The notes under the pieces were generated by a model. It saw only the letters and a list, made by a program, of their open reading frames with translations. It searched no databases and was not told the DNA's origin. Of a DNA stretch of 64,000 bases, positions 24,979-33,221 are shown one piece after another. Origin of the DNA: Fibrobacter sp. (lineage in GTDB: Bacteria; Fibrobacterota; Fibrobacteria; Fibrobacterales; Fibrobacteraceae). Position numbers and translations under genes: made by a program. The stretch spans positions 1-64,000 of the forward strand of contig NZ_JAFWOM010000148.1 in assembly GCF_017545445.1 (NCBI RefSeq). Reading direction: 5' to 3'. The first letter of the stretch is position 1, and every line of letters starts with the position of its first letter.

Positions 24979-26040
24979 ATGAAATTACAAATAAAAAATT
25001 TTGCAAATATTGCAGTGGGGATTTTCGCCCTGCTCGCCTTTACTGCGACTGCTAATGCCGCAGATGTCGTTGCACCCACCGGAGCAGACCGTGCTCTCAC
25101 CGTCAACGACTTTATGCCACATAAGGCTCTCTCCAAAGAATTTAACGAAACCTGGAGCTACCAGTTCGTTTTCGATAACGGCACCCGAGCTTTTGTGAAC
25201 TACTCGCTCCTTCACGTTCCGGGATCGGGCCGCAAAATCGGTTGCGATTTGAGTTTCTGGAACTTCAACGGAAAAACATACTCCGTAGGTCGCCAGTATC
25301 CGCCCGAACGCCTTGTCGCCAACAAGGAAAAAGCAACCATCACCATCAAGACCGATGAATACCTGCTCGAAAACAAGCCGGGCAAAGGACATCGCGTTTT
25401 TTATAGCGCGGACAAGGGTGGAAAATTCCTCCTCGACGTGACGTTTGAAAGCGCTGTATCGGGAATGGTTCCAGGTGACGGCATCTGGACATACGGCAGT
25501 CAAAAATTCGCCCAGTACATCCATATTCCGTATGGCCGCGTTACAGGCAAGATTGCCTACAACGACGATACTTTGACGGTCAAGGGCTACGCCTACATGG
25601 ACCAGACGTGGCAAACCGCACAGGCGACAGACATGGCGGTGCGTACCATCAATTTCAGCACAAGCGACAAATCCCCGATGCATGCCGGTCGCATTACGCT
25701 TACTACGGAAGGCCAGCTTATGGGCTATGCTCTTTTTAACGGCCCCCAAGGTATGAAGGTCGCCATCCCGACAAAGATCAAGGAAGGCGGAACGGAATAC
25801 AACGGTAAAAAGTTCCCGAAGACAACCTTGGCGTTTGAATGGAAAAATGGTGTCACGCCTTTAGTGTTCCCCGTAAACAAGGTTTTGCAAAAAGCATCGC
25901 TTTTGGACAAGATTGACGGCTGGTTTGCAAAGAAGGCCATGAAGGTCGCAGCAGGCGGAGAAGTCTTGTTCTATCGCGGTCGTAGCCAGAATGGGCTTGG
26001 CAAGAATATTGACTGGGCAATCACCGGGGTCAAGGATTAA
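24979..26040 (+). CDS. Exported CrtC/Svf1-like (lipocalin-like) protein
   Basis: 353 residues with a signal peptide (IAVGIFALLAFTATANA). The body looks all-beta. The segment YGRVTGKIAYNDDTLTVKGYAYMDQTWQT resembles the two-barrel lipocalin-like proteins CrtC (carotenoid hydratase) and AttH and, in its GYAYMDQTWQT turn, eukaryotic Svf1. Known members bind or hydrate lipophilic compounds; nothing here fixes a ligand, and no carotenoid gene is near. The next gene begins inside its stop codon (TAATG), so translation is coupled to hisA. Confidence 0.55.
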   Translation: MKLQIKNFANIAVGIFALLAFTATANAADVVAPTGADRALTVNDFMPHKALSKEFNETWSYQFVFDNGTRAFVNYSLLHVPGSGRKIGCDLSFWNFNGKTYSVGRQYPPERLVANKEKATITIKTDEYLLENKPGKGHRVFYSADKGGKFLLDVTFESAVSGMVPGDGIWTYGSQKFAQYIHIPYGRVTGKIAYNDDTLTVKGYAYMDQTWQTAQATDMAVRTINFSTSDKSPMHAGRITLTTEGQLMGYALFNGPQGMKVAIPTKIKEGGTEYNGKKFPKTTLAFEWKNGVTPLVFPVNKVLQKASLLDKIDGWFAKKAMKVAAGGEVLFYRGRSQNGLGKNIDWAITGVKD

Positions 26041-26822
26041 TGACAAAATTTAGACCCTGCATCGACCTGCACGATGGAAAAGTAAAGCAGATTGTTGGGA
26101 GTTCTCTCTCCGATAGCGGAGCGGGACTCCAAACTAATTTTGAGACAGACCGTTCATCTGCATGGTTTGCAGAACTCTACAAGAACGACAACATCAAGGG
26201 CGGGCATGTCATTATGCTCGGCAAGGGAAACGAAAGTGCGGCAAAGGACGCACTTTTGGCGTATCCGGGCGGACTGCAAGTCGGCGGCGGAATCAACGCA
26301 CAGAACGCTCGTGAATACATCGACGCAGGCGCATCGCATGTGATTGTGACGAGCTGGATTTTCCCAGATGGAAAGCTCGACCGCGAACGCTTGGCCGAAC
26401 TTGTGCAAACTGTCGGCAAAGAGCATTTGGTTTTGGACTTGAGCTGCAAACGCACAGGATTTGTCGATGGAAAACCGCAATGGAAAATTGCGACGAACCG
26501 TTGGCAGACGATTATCGACATCGAAATCAACAAAGAAACGCTTGAAGACCTCGCACAAAGCTGTGACGAATTCTTGGTTCACGCTGCAGATGTCGAAGGC
26601 AAGCAGCAAGGCATGGACGACGAGCTCATCATGTTCCTCGCCGAGAATAGCCCCATCCCTGTCACGTATGCTGGCGGCGCAAAATCGCTAGAAGACTTGA
26701 AACACTGCAAAGAAATTTCGAACGGAAAAATTGACCTCACCATAGGCAGCGCTTTAGACTTGTTTGGTGGCAAAGGAGTGAAGTATGACGATTGCGTCAA
26801 GTTCAACAAAGCTCAAGACTAG
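26040..26822 (+). CDS. hisA: Eukaryote-type HisA (ProFAR isomerase)
   Basis: 260 residues. The start MTKFRPCIDLHDGKVKQIVG and the segments KGGHVIMLG, LQVGGGIN, VIVTSWIF, VLDLSCKRT, FLVHAADVEGKQQGMD, YAGGAKSLEDL and DLTIGSALDLFGG agree closely with the fungal HIS6 branch of the family rather than with ordinary bacterial HisA. The catalytic Asp in CIDLH and the second Asp in VHAADVEG are present. It converts ProFAR to PRFAR in histidine synthesis. AAGGA precedes the ATG. No other his gene is adjacent, and it is coupled on both sides to genes of unrelated type. Confidence 0.9.
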   Translation: MTKFRPCIDLHDGKVKQIVGSSLSDSGAGLQTNFETDRSSAWFAELYKNDNIKGGHVIMLGKGNESAAKDALLAYPGGLQVGGGINAQNAREYIDAGASHVIVTSWIFPDGKLDRERLAELVQTVGKEHLVLDLSCKRTGFVDGKPQWKIATNRWQTIIDIEINKETLEDLAQSCDEFLVHAADVEGKQQGMDDELIMFLAENSPIPVTYAGGAKSLEDLKHCKEISNGKIDLTIGSALDLFGGKGVKYDDCVKFNKAQD

Positions 26823-28215
26823 TGACAAGTTGGATTCTCGCCCCGCCATCTTTGGACGTAAGGTCACGAGCACCTTCCGCAAGATGTTTTCGTTTGACCA
26901 TAGGCCGCCCGGCAATATCCGTACTTGCTGGATTCCGCCATTGGTGTTCCTCACGATTATCATCAATTTCCCGAGACTTTTGAAGTTGCGTTTTTACTTG
27001 AAAGAAGAACGCAAGCGTAGAGATCCGAACGATGTACGCATATTATTTTACTCGGACAACTTGGACGAAACAAACGGTATTGCTAACAATCTGAGAAACG
27101 TCATTCCATACATGCGTAACCATGGAATGAAGGCTTACCTCGCCGGAAGCGCATTCAACACTCGCCCCTGCGGTGTCGTCGAAAACAGCTATTGCATTTT
27201 GCTGCCTCGCTTGTTCACCATGGAACAGCTCGGATACGCCAATAGCGAACTTGCCATTCCTCGAATTTCGCCGGCATTGCGGTTGCTCAAGCGTTACCCC
27301 ATCGACATGATTGAACTCGAAACGCCGAGTCCAGGAGCTTGGGTCGTTTGCTTTTGCGGCATGATTGCAGGCATCAAGGTGTTTAGCCATTACCGCACCG
27401 ACGTGCCCACTTACGCCAAAACGCTTGTGAAAGCTAAATGGATGCATACATACGTGCTTTGGCTCATGCGTATTTTCTATTGGATGGCGCGCCCCGTCAT
27501 TAGCCCTTGCGAAGACTATGCAAATATTCTCGAAAAGGAATTAAAGGTTCCAGCGAATCAAGTGAAAATCCTGCCTCGCGGACTCCCCTTGGAAAGATTC
27601 TCGCCGGAATTGCGCGGCAAAGGCGTTTGGGAAAAATTCGGCAGCGAACGCAGCTTAAAGAAAGTGCGTTTCGCATTTATCGGGCGTATTTCCAAAGAAA
27701 AGAACCTGGAATTTTTGAACTCCGTTTGGGACAAGTTCTCGGCGAAATTTGACGATGTAGAGCTTATGTACGTCGGCTACGGCTGGTATCTTGAAGAAAT
27801 CAAAAAACGGTTCAAAGACAATCCAAGCGTTTGCTTTGCTGGCGAACAAGGCGGCGAGATGCTCGCAAGTCTTTACGCAGATGCGGACTTTTTCTTGTTC
27901 CCGAGCACAACCGATACGTTTGGAAACGTTGTTGTCGAAGCGATGGCCGCAGGAACCCCTGCAATCGTCAGCAATTACGGCGGTCCGAGAAGCATTGTGC
28001 AAGACGACAAGTGCGGTCGCATTTTGCCGATTGATGAGGCTAAGTGGATCGAGACATTGGAAGAATGCCGAACAATCAAGCTCGAAAAGCAAGATGTCTA
28101 TGAACAGATGCGAATCGACAGCCACGAACGCAGCCAACGCTACACGCTTGAAAGCTCGACGAAAACGCAGTTCGAATACTTCAGGAAACTGAAGCAAGAA
28201 ACGTACAGGATTTAG
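26785..28215 (+). CDS. GT4-family glycosyltransferase
   Basis: 476 residues. It overlaps hisA by 38 bases, and AAAGGAG seven bases upstream supports ATG 26785. A hydrophobic stretch near residue 50-65 (WIPPLVFLTIIINF) may anchor it to the membrane. The GT-B fold follows: FYSDNLDETNGIANNLRNV, KVFSHYRTDVPTYA, then RFAFIGRISKEKNLEF, AGEQGGEMLASLYADAD and the donor-binding FPSTTDTFGNVVVEAMAAGTPAIVS (Glu-x7-Glu type). Resembles alpha-mannosyl or glucosyltransferases of lipid or capsule synthesis. Acceptor unknown. Confidence 0.88.
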   Translation: MTIASSSTKLKTSDKLDSRPAIFGRKVTSTFRKMFSFDHRPPGNIRTCWIPPLVFLTIIINFPRLLKLRFYLKEERKRRDPNDVRILFYSDNLDETNGIANNLRNVIPYMRNHGMKAYLAGSAFNTRPCGVVENSYCILLPRLFTMEQLGYANSELAIPRISPALRLLKRYPIDMIELETPSPGAWVVCFCGMIAGIKVFSHYRTDVPTYAKTLVKAKWMHTYVLWLMRIFYWMARPVISPCEDYANILEKELKVPANQVKILPRGLPLERFSPELRGKGVWEKFGSERSLKKVRFAFIGRISKEKNLEFLNSVWDKFSAKFDDVELMYVGYGWYLEEIKKRFKDNPSVCFAGEQGGEMLASLYADADFFLFPSTTDTFGNVVVEAMAAGTPAIVSNYGGPRSIVQDDKCGRILPIDEAKWIETLEECRTIKLEKQDVYEQMRIDSHERSQRYTLESSTKTQFEYFRKLKQETYRI

Positions 28216-28414
28216 GTTAGACGATAGACGATAGACGAAAGATTATAGTTTGACAGCGAAGTTTCGACTTTTCTCATCTCGTCTTTGCATTCCGTGCAAG
28301 ACATTTCGCCTCAGTTATGAAATCATGTAAACTAGCTTTCGTAACATTGCCTCTCTCGTCTAATACAACCATTATTCCTAATACCTAAAACCTATTACCT
28401 AACACCTACATCCA
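28216..28414. repeat. Intergenic low-complexity region
   Basis: GATAGAC is repeated at 28222-28240, CTCTCTCGTCTAATAC (near 28353) is shared with the gap at 11815-11865, and a CCTAATACCTAAAACC track leads to mutY. No gene is seen. The mutY start has no Shine-Dalgarno sequence. Confidence 0.5.
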
Positions 28415-29629
28415 ATGACACCCCATTCCTTAAAAAAGCTGTGCAAATGGTTCAAGGAGAACGCGGCGGAATTGCCGTGGAGGCCTGCGGACTTGGACGC
28501 GCCCCGTGATCCGTATGCGGTATGGATTAGCGAGACGATGTTGCAGCAGACACAAGTTTCGACTGTCAAGGATTACTTTATCCGCTGGATGGGACGGTTC
28601 CCGAATGTGGAAACGCTTGCAAAAGCAGATGAAGCAGAAGTATTCAAGTATTGGCAGGGGCTTGGTTATTATAGTCGTGCTAGGAATATACTGAAGACCG
28701 CGAAGATTGTATGCGAGGAAAATTTACAGGATCCCCTTCGCTCCGCTTCGAGGATGACGTTGAATGAGAATGCTCGGGTGGGATGCAAAATGCCGGAGAC
28801 CCGCAAGGAACTGGAAGCGTTACCGGGAATTGGCGCTTATACAGCAGGGGCAATTTTAAGCCTTGCCTACCATAAACGCGAAGCGATTTTGGACGGAAAC
28901 CTTGTTCGAATTTTCAGCAGGCTTTATGAGCTTGCTTTTTTGCCGACGGATAAAGTAGAAAAAAGGAGATGCCCGATTAAATCGGGCATGACAAGTAACG
29001 AAACGGGCATGACAGAAAAATCTTCCTCCGAGATTTATTGGGGATATGCGCGGGAGGTGGCAGATTCGCCGAAAGCATACATGCACAACGAAGCTTTAAT
29101 GGAGCTTGGCAGAACCGTTTGCAAGACAAAGTCGCCGCTCTGCGAAACATGCCCACTCCATAAAGAATGTCGTGCATTTTTGGATGGCCGCACGGCTGAA
29201 TTTCCGCCCACAAAGAAGCGCACAGAAAAAAGCTGGCACGGAACAGTGCTCGTTATCGAAAGTGCAGACGAAAAAATTCTTGCTGTAAATGGTGGCCAAA
29301 AATTTTTGGACGGGCAGCTCGCTTTGCCCCATTTTGAAAGCGTTCGCGGAGCAACGGTCGGAATCCCTGCACAAGCAGAAGAATACATCAACGCGGATGA
29401 TGTCGAATCGGTCAATGATTGCGGAACATTCCGCCATAACATTACCGTTCACAAAATCGAATGCAATGTGCTGCACATGCGGCTTACAACAACAGCAAAT
29501 AATGCGCACTTGCCAAAATCTAAAGCGAATAGCGACAAGTCTGCCGTATTTGAATGGATTGAAAAAGCGAAAGCCTTTGAGACTTTCGCGAACAGCTTTA
29601 GCTTGAAAGCTTTAAAGAAAGTGTTCTAG
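28415..29629 (+). CDS. mutY: A/G-specific adenine glycosylase MutY with two repeat-derived insertions
   Basis: 404 residues. The helix-hairpin-helix LPGIGAYTAGAI, catalytic Asp in ILDGNLVRIF, and the iron-sulfur ligands (Cys-x6-Cys-x2-Cys-x5-Cys in CKTKSPLCETCPLHKEC) are intact, as is the substrate helix with MLQQTQVSTVKDY. The C-terminal 140 residues are the NUDIX-like 8-oxoG recognition domain. Two stretches are foreign to the family: about 22 residues before MPETRKELEALPG and about 20 between KVEKR and EIYWGYAREV. Both are encoded by intergenic-type repeats read in frame. It removes adenine opposite 8-oxoguanine. Since no motif is broken, the gene is probably functional. Confidence 0.92.
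   Translation: MTPHSLKKLCKWFKENAAELPWRPADLDAPRDPYAVWISETMLQQTQVSTVKDYFIRWMGRFPNVETLAKADEAEVFKYWQGLGYYSRARNILKTAKIVCEENLQDPLRSASRMTLNENARVGCKMPETRKELEALPGIGAYTAGAILSLAYHKREAILDGNLVRIFSRLYELAFLPTDKVEKRRCPIKSGMTSNETGMTEKSSSEIYWGYAREVADSPKAYMHNEALMELGRTVCKTKSPLCETCPLHKECRAFLDGRTAEFPPTKKRTEKSWHGTVLVIESADEKILAVNGGQKFLDGQLALPHFESVRGATVGIPAQAEEYINADDVESVNDCGTFRHNITVHKIECNVLHMRLTTTANNAHLPKSKANSDKSAVFEWIEKAKAFETFANSFSLKALKKVF
28729..28759. repeat. Family A repeat arm inside mutY
   Basis: GGATCCCCTTCGCTCCGCTT followed by CGAGGATGACG has the layout of the intergenic family A arms (GGATCCTTCG ... CAGGATGAC at 110-137 and 17200-17226). It is read in frame as DPLRSASRMT in the MutY protein. Confidence 0.75.
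28966..29011. repeat. Palindromic repeat inside mutY
   Basis: ATGCCCGAT (28969-28977) and ATCGGGCAT (28981-28989) form a perfect 9-bp palindrome with a TAA loop, followed by GACA; a half copy CGGGCATGACAG follows at 29003-29015. It is read in frame as RCPIKSGMTSNETGMT. Confidence 0.75.
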
Positions 29630-29647
29630 AATATTTAAGACCATTCG

Positions 29648-31357
29648 CTAAAAAGCTTTCTTTGCAGTGCAGAAAAATCGCATACGACTATATCCACCAT
29701 TCGGTGCTTGCTTTACTTCATCACCAAGAGCTTGAATGATGGTTCCAGCTAACGAAATCCCCCACTTCGGGAAGCGTTGCTCAAAAGTGGCATCCCAGAA
29801 CCAGTCGCCCTTTACGATAAGCGGGTCTTGAGAACGAAGATTCCATTGCGCGTCGCTTCGGTATCGCAGAGAATGAGAAATGCGGAACGTTTTTCGAATC
29901 AGCCAATCAGCATTGAACGAAACGAAAAATTCCGAGGGATTGACTTCAAAACGTTTTTCATTACCATCAATGCGTTCAAAACCCGCAAGTGCAATAAACT
30001 TGAGCATATCCTTGTACCAAAGTTTTAACCAAAATTCTCCAGTCACACCTTTTATCCAAGAATTGATGCGTCCAGCATCGCCATGACGGAACAAGAAATC
30101 GACATCTTTAACAAATTCACTTACATCAAATGTTTCTGCACCATATTCTGCCCAAAAACTACCCCGAACGCCAAACCCAAGGAAATTCGTGAGAGAATCT
30201 TCAAAACGGACATACCCTTGCAATAAATTCATGTAGCCATCGGCGGTAAGCGAGATCGTATCACCGTCAAAATATTCATGTGTATCCGCCAAAGGATTCA
30301 AACGCGTTCCAGCAATGTTTTTTGCGCCCACTGTAATATTCATTTTTTCAAAAGCAGGAACCTGATATTCAACGCTATCTTGCACAAGCCAATCTCTATC
30401 GTTGATACCGAACATTACATCAAACTTGAGCGGTTTCATTGGAGCAAAACGCATTTCAAGGAACGGCCACAATACACGATCACTCTGTAGGCCCGTATAA
30501 ACCACGCCATCATCATCGACAAAGCGAAATGCAAGCCCTGCTGAAAGTTGTAGCATACCGCGCTGACAACTTTCACCGCAATTATAAACGACAGATCCAT
30601 TTACTTCATGGCGTTCACCAGATTCGTTTTTGCGCAGGTCCTGATATTCCGCATTTTCATAAACAAGCGTTGTCGAAAAATTGCCAAAATCCGCACGCGC
30701 TTCAATACGCGGTTTATACTTTATCGGAATCCATCTGGAACTTTCAGAAAAAATCCATATGTATTCCATTCCTGCAAGAACAAACGCATTTATAAAATCG
30801 TTTCTGTATCCAAGGCCACCGTAAGCAGAGCTGAACATCGGCCAGTTTTCACCAAAAAGCGAAAAAGATTTACCTACCAAAAATCTTCGGTACGATCTTG
30901 CCGAAGAAAAACAATAATGATCATCTTGAAATAAACGGAATGTCGCCCATAATCCATGAAACAGCGGTGAGCGGAAGCCACCTTCCAAAATAGGGGTTCT
31001 ATTCATAGGGCGATCTTTTTTTTCTATTAAAAAATCATTATAAATCATATCGCCCAATTCGTTACCAGATTTCATCCAAATTGATGGTGTTTCAATAGGA
31101 TCCCAGTTCGGCAAAACAGACAAGCGATTTAAAAGCTGACGGTAACGTAACTTGCGCGGAGTCCACAGTTCACTTTCAGAATGGATTCCTCCTGCTCCAA
31201 GAGCACGATCAAAATAGAACGTAGGCGAGCCCACCAAAAATGTTCCATCGTCGCGGGAAACAACTTCCAAGCCATCCATTTCCGCATCGACAGACGCAAA
31301 GGAGGAACAAGCCCAAATAGCCACAATGACAATTATTTTATTCATAAATAATTTCAT
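29648..31357 (-). CDS. Large outer-membrane beta-barrel-like protein
   Basis: 569 residues from ATG 31357, which overlaps the TGA of the upstream gene (TGATG) and has AAAGGAG nine bases before it. A signal peptide (MNKIIVIVAIWACSSFA) precedes a protein dense in aromatic-ended alternating strands (for example GLWATFRLFQD, FVLAGMEYIWIFSES, LQLSAGLAFRFVD) and ends in a strand closing with Phe, the usual beta-barrel terminal signature. It should sit in the outer membrane. The family is not recognised. The gene is coupled to a smaller barrel-like gene and to rsmB upstream. Confidence 0.7.
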   Translation of the reverse strand: MKLFMNKIIVIVAIWACSSFASVDAEMDGLEVVSRDDGTFLVGSPTFYFDRALGAGGIHSESELWTPRKLRYRQLLNRLSVLPNWDPIETPSIWMKSGNELGDMIYNDFLIEKKDRPMNRTPILEGGFRSPLFHGLWATFRLFQDDHYCFSSARSYRRFLVGKSFSLFGENWPMFSSAYGGLGYRNDFINAFVLAGMEYIWIFSESSRWIPIKYKPRIEARADFGNFSTTLVYENAEYQDLRKNESGERHEVNGSVVYNCGESCQRGMLQLSAGLAFRFVDDDGVVYTGLQSDRVLWPFLEMRFAPMKPLKFDVMFGINDRDWLVQDSVEYQVPAFEKMNITVGAKNIAGTRLNPLADTHEYFDGDTISLTADGYMNLLQGYVRFEDSLTNFLGFGVRGSFWAEYGAETFDVSEFVKDVDFLFRHGDAGRINSWIKGVTGEFWLKLWYKDMLKFIALAGFERIDGNEKRFEVNPSEFFVSFNADWLIRKTFRISHSLRYRSDAQWNLRSQDPLIVKGDWFWDATFEQRFPKWGISLAGTIIQALGDEVKQAPNGGYSRMRFFCTAKKAF

Positions 31358-31959
31358 CACCAAAGGCTCCTTTCTACAGTAACTCCAGCAGACAACATAT
31401 TAGAACGTTTCGGAAGAGTCCAAAGTTGTTCCCACATTACATGAAAACCTGCACTATATTCTTTATACTTAAACACAGGCAGATTAATTCTTACAAACCA
31501 GCCAAATTCGGTTTCGTTATCAACCAACGTACCACCACGGAGGTCACTATTTTCTTTATCCGTATCAGCACGTGTCCAGTTACAAGTAAAGCCCCCCCCA
31601 AGAACAACAGGATGAATAAGTTTCCATTTCCAATCAACACCAACTCGTCCTATGAACTGATGAACACCATCGTAATATATATCTGTATTCGGCTTAAAAT
31701 AAGCGTATTGGAACATCACAATACCATCCACGTCTTCCCAGTAAGTGTAGCGAATGCCGACACCACCATACAAAGCATTTTTCACGGCATCCATCAGGTC
31801 GCCCATCGGATAAAGTTCGCCCCCATCAAGAATGACAGACAAATGCGAAAAAGAAACATCACTTTGAACAGCCGCAGAATCATTTCGAAATTGGAGTGGA
31901 TCCTCCGCATGCAAAAACGATACCAAGCCTAAAGCAAGAATCGTAATAAGTTTTTTCAT
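31357..31959 (-). CDS. Small exported beta-barrel-like protein
   Basis: 200 residues with signal peptide MKKLITILALGLVSFLHA. Alternating amphipathic strands (GVGIRYTYWED, GIVMFQYAYFKP, FIGRVGVDWKWKL, GWFVRINLPVF) and C-terminal VTVERSLW with terminal aromatic residue suggest an 8-stranded outer-membrane barrel. The start overlaps the rsmB stop by four bases (ATGA), the stop overlaps the next start, so three genes are translationally coupled. Function unknown. Confidence 0.7.
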   Translation of the reverse strand: MKKLITILALGLVSFLHAEDPLQFRNDSAAVQSDVSFSHLSVILDGGELYPMGDLMDAVKNALYGGVGIRYTYWEDVDGIVMFQYAYFKPNTDIYYDGVHQFIGRVGVDWKWKLIHPVVLGGGFTCNWTRADTDKENSDLRGGTLVDNETEFGWFVRINLPVFKYKEYSAGFHVMWEQLWTLPKRSNMLSAGVTVERSLW

Positions 31960-33221
31960 TTTTTATATTCCAAAGCTTGTGCGAAAAAGCCATCAAAACG
32001 AGAATCTTTCTGTCCTGGTAAAACAGACGGCCCCACTTTTTCAAATTCAGGATGAGCCTTGAGGAAGCGAGCGATAACGCGTGTCGTTTCAACAGGATCA
32101 GGGCTGCAAGTCGCATAAACGAGACGACCGTTCGGAGCGAGTGCCGTTGATGCGTTTTCAAGAATCTGGAATTGCAATTCAGCAATTTCATTAATAGATT
32201 CCGGAGTCATGCGATAGACGGATTCCGGACGACGCGCGATAACACCCATGTTGCTGCAGGGGACGTCAAGGAGGATGCGGTCGAAAAGGTATGGGCTATG
32301 GGGTCGGTCGCCTTCGGCTCCCTCTGGGGTATGGGCTACTGCGGCGAGGTCGAGGACTTCGGTTTTGATATTTGTGAGGCCGAGGCGATTCATCAGGTCT
32401 TGCATTTTTTCAAGTCGCGAAGCAGACGAATCGCTCGCGAAAATTTCTAACGAGCTATCCATTTCAGCCATGAGGGCAGTCTTGCCGCCGGGTGCGGCAC
32501 AAGCGTCCCAAACTTTCAAGCCGGGCTTCAAGTCAAGGAGTTTCACGACTTCGAACGCAGACGGATTCTGAAACGAGAATTCGCCTTTCACAAATTCTGG
32601 CGTGGCAAGCAATAGCTTCACGCCGACATCACGTGGAATTTCAATGTAGCGATCGTACAGAATCGACGAACCCGTGATACCGAGTTTTTCGGCAAGCACC
32701 GGTGCGCTTGTTTTTTGCAAGTTCACACGAATCCATTCCGTCGGGCGATCGAGCGTTGCTTTTGCCAAAACTTCGGCACGGTCACCGCCATACACATCAA
32801 ACCAGCGACGTACAAGCCATTCAGGCACAGAATTTTCGATACTTACGCGACGCACACGCTGTGGCGGAAGCGCGGGTTCGCCTTGACGGCGAGCCGTGCG
32901 GAGTACAGCATTCACAAGACGCGCAGTGCTTTCGCCAAGATTTGCAGACTTCGCAAGTTCCACGCTTGCATTAATCGCCGCATAATCAGGAACGTCCATA
33001 AAGAACATCTGGAAGATACCCATTTCAAGAATCACACGAGCTTCGAGCGATGGCTTTTTCTTGGTGAGCGACTTGACGAAATATTCGAGATACAAGTGCC
33101 TACGGCAAACGCCCAAAGCAAGTTCCATCGCAAAGGGTGAGAGTCCGCTTTCCTTGATGAACGAGCCATCTTTTAGCCAAAGCAAAAGGACTCGAAAGGC
33201 TTCTTCACGTTCCGTTAGCAA
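31956..33221 (-). CDS. rsmB: 16S rRNA cytosine-C5 methyltransferase RsmB with a repeat-derived insertion
   Basis: 421 residues: an N-terminal NusB-like RNA-binding domain (about 1-140, with AINASVELAK) and the SAM-dependent methyltransferase domain with WDACAAPGGKTALMAEM, catalytic Cys in LLDVPCSNMGV (near 322) and the second Cys in YATCSPDPVET (near 370). Between the strand ending DLAA and FDRILLDVPC lie about 17 extra residues (VAHTPEGAEGDRPHSPYL) encoded by a piece of the family B repeat. The enzyme methylates C967 of 16S rRNA in E. coli. Overlaps fmt by seven bases. Confidence 0.92.
   Translation of the reverse strand: MLTEREEAFRVLLLWLKDGSFIKESGLSPFAMELALGVCRRHLYLEYFVKSLTKKKPSLEARVILEMGIFQMFFMDVPDYAAINASVELAKSANLGESTARLVNAVLRTARRQGEPALPPQRVRRVSIENSVPEWLVRRWFDVYGGDRAEVLAKATLDRPTEWIRVNLQKTSAPVLAEKLGITGSSILYDRYIEIPRDVGVKLLLATPEFVKGEFSFQNPSAFEVVKLLDLKPGLKVWDACAAPGGKTALMAEMDSSLEIFASDSSASRLEKMQDLMNRLGLTNIKTEVLDLAAVAHTPEGAEGDRPHSPYLFDRILLDVPCSNMGVIARRPESVYRMTPESINEIAELQFQILENASTALAPNGRLVYATCSPDPVETTRVIARFLKAHPEFEKVGPSVLPGQKDSRFDGFFAQALEYKK
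32288..32338. repeat. Family B repeat piece inside rsmB
   Basis: Bases 32306-32336 match the intergenic copy at 47834-47864 in 30 of 31 positions (GGTCGCCTTCGGCTCC through GGTATGGGC). Flanking GGTATGGGC and GGGGTATGGGC copies resemble 42266-42281. It is read in frame and keeps the downstream catalytic motif. Confidence 0.85.
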
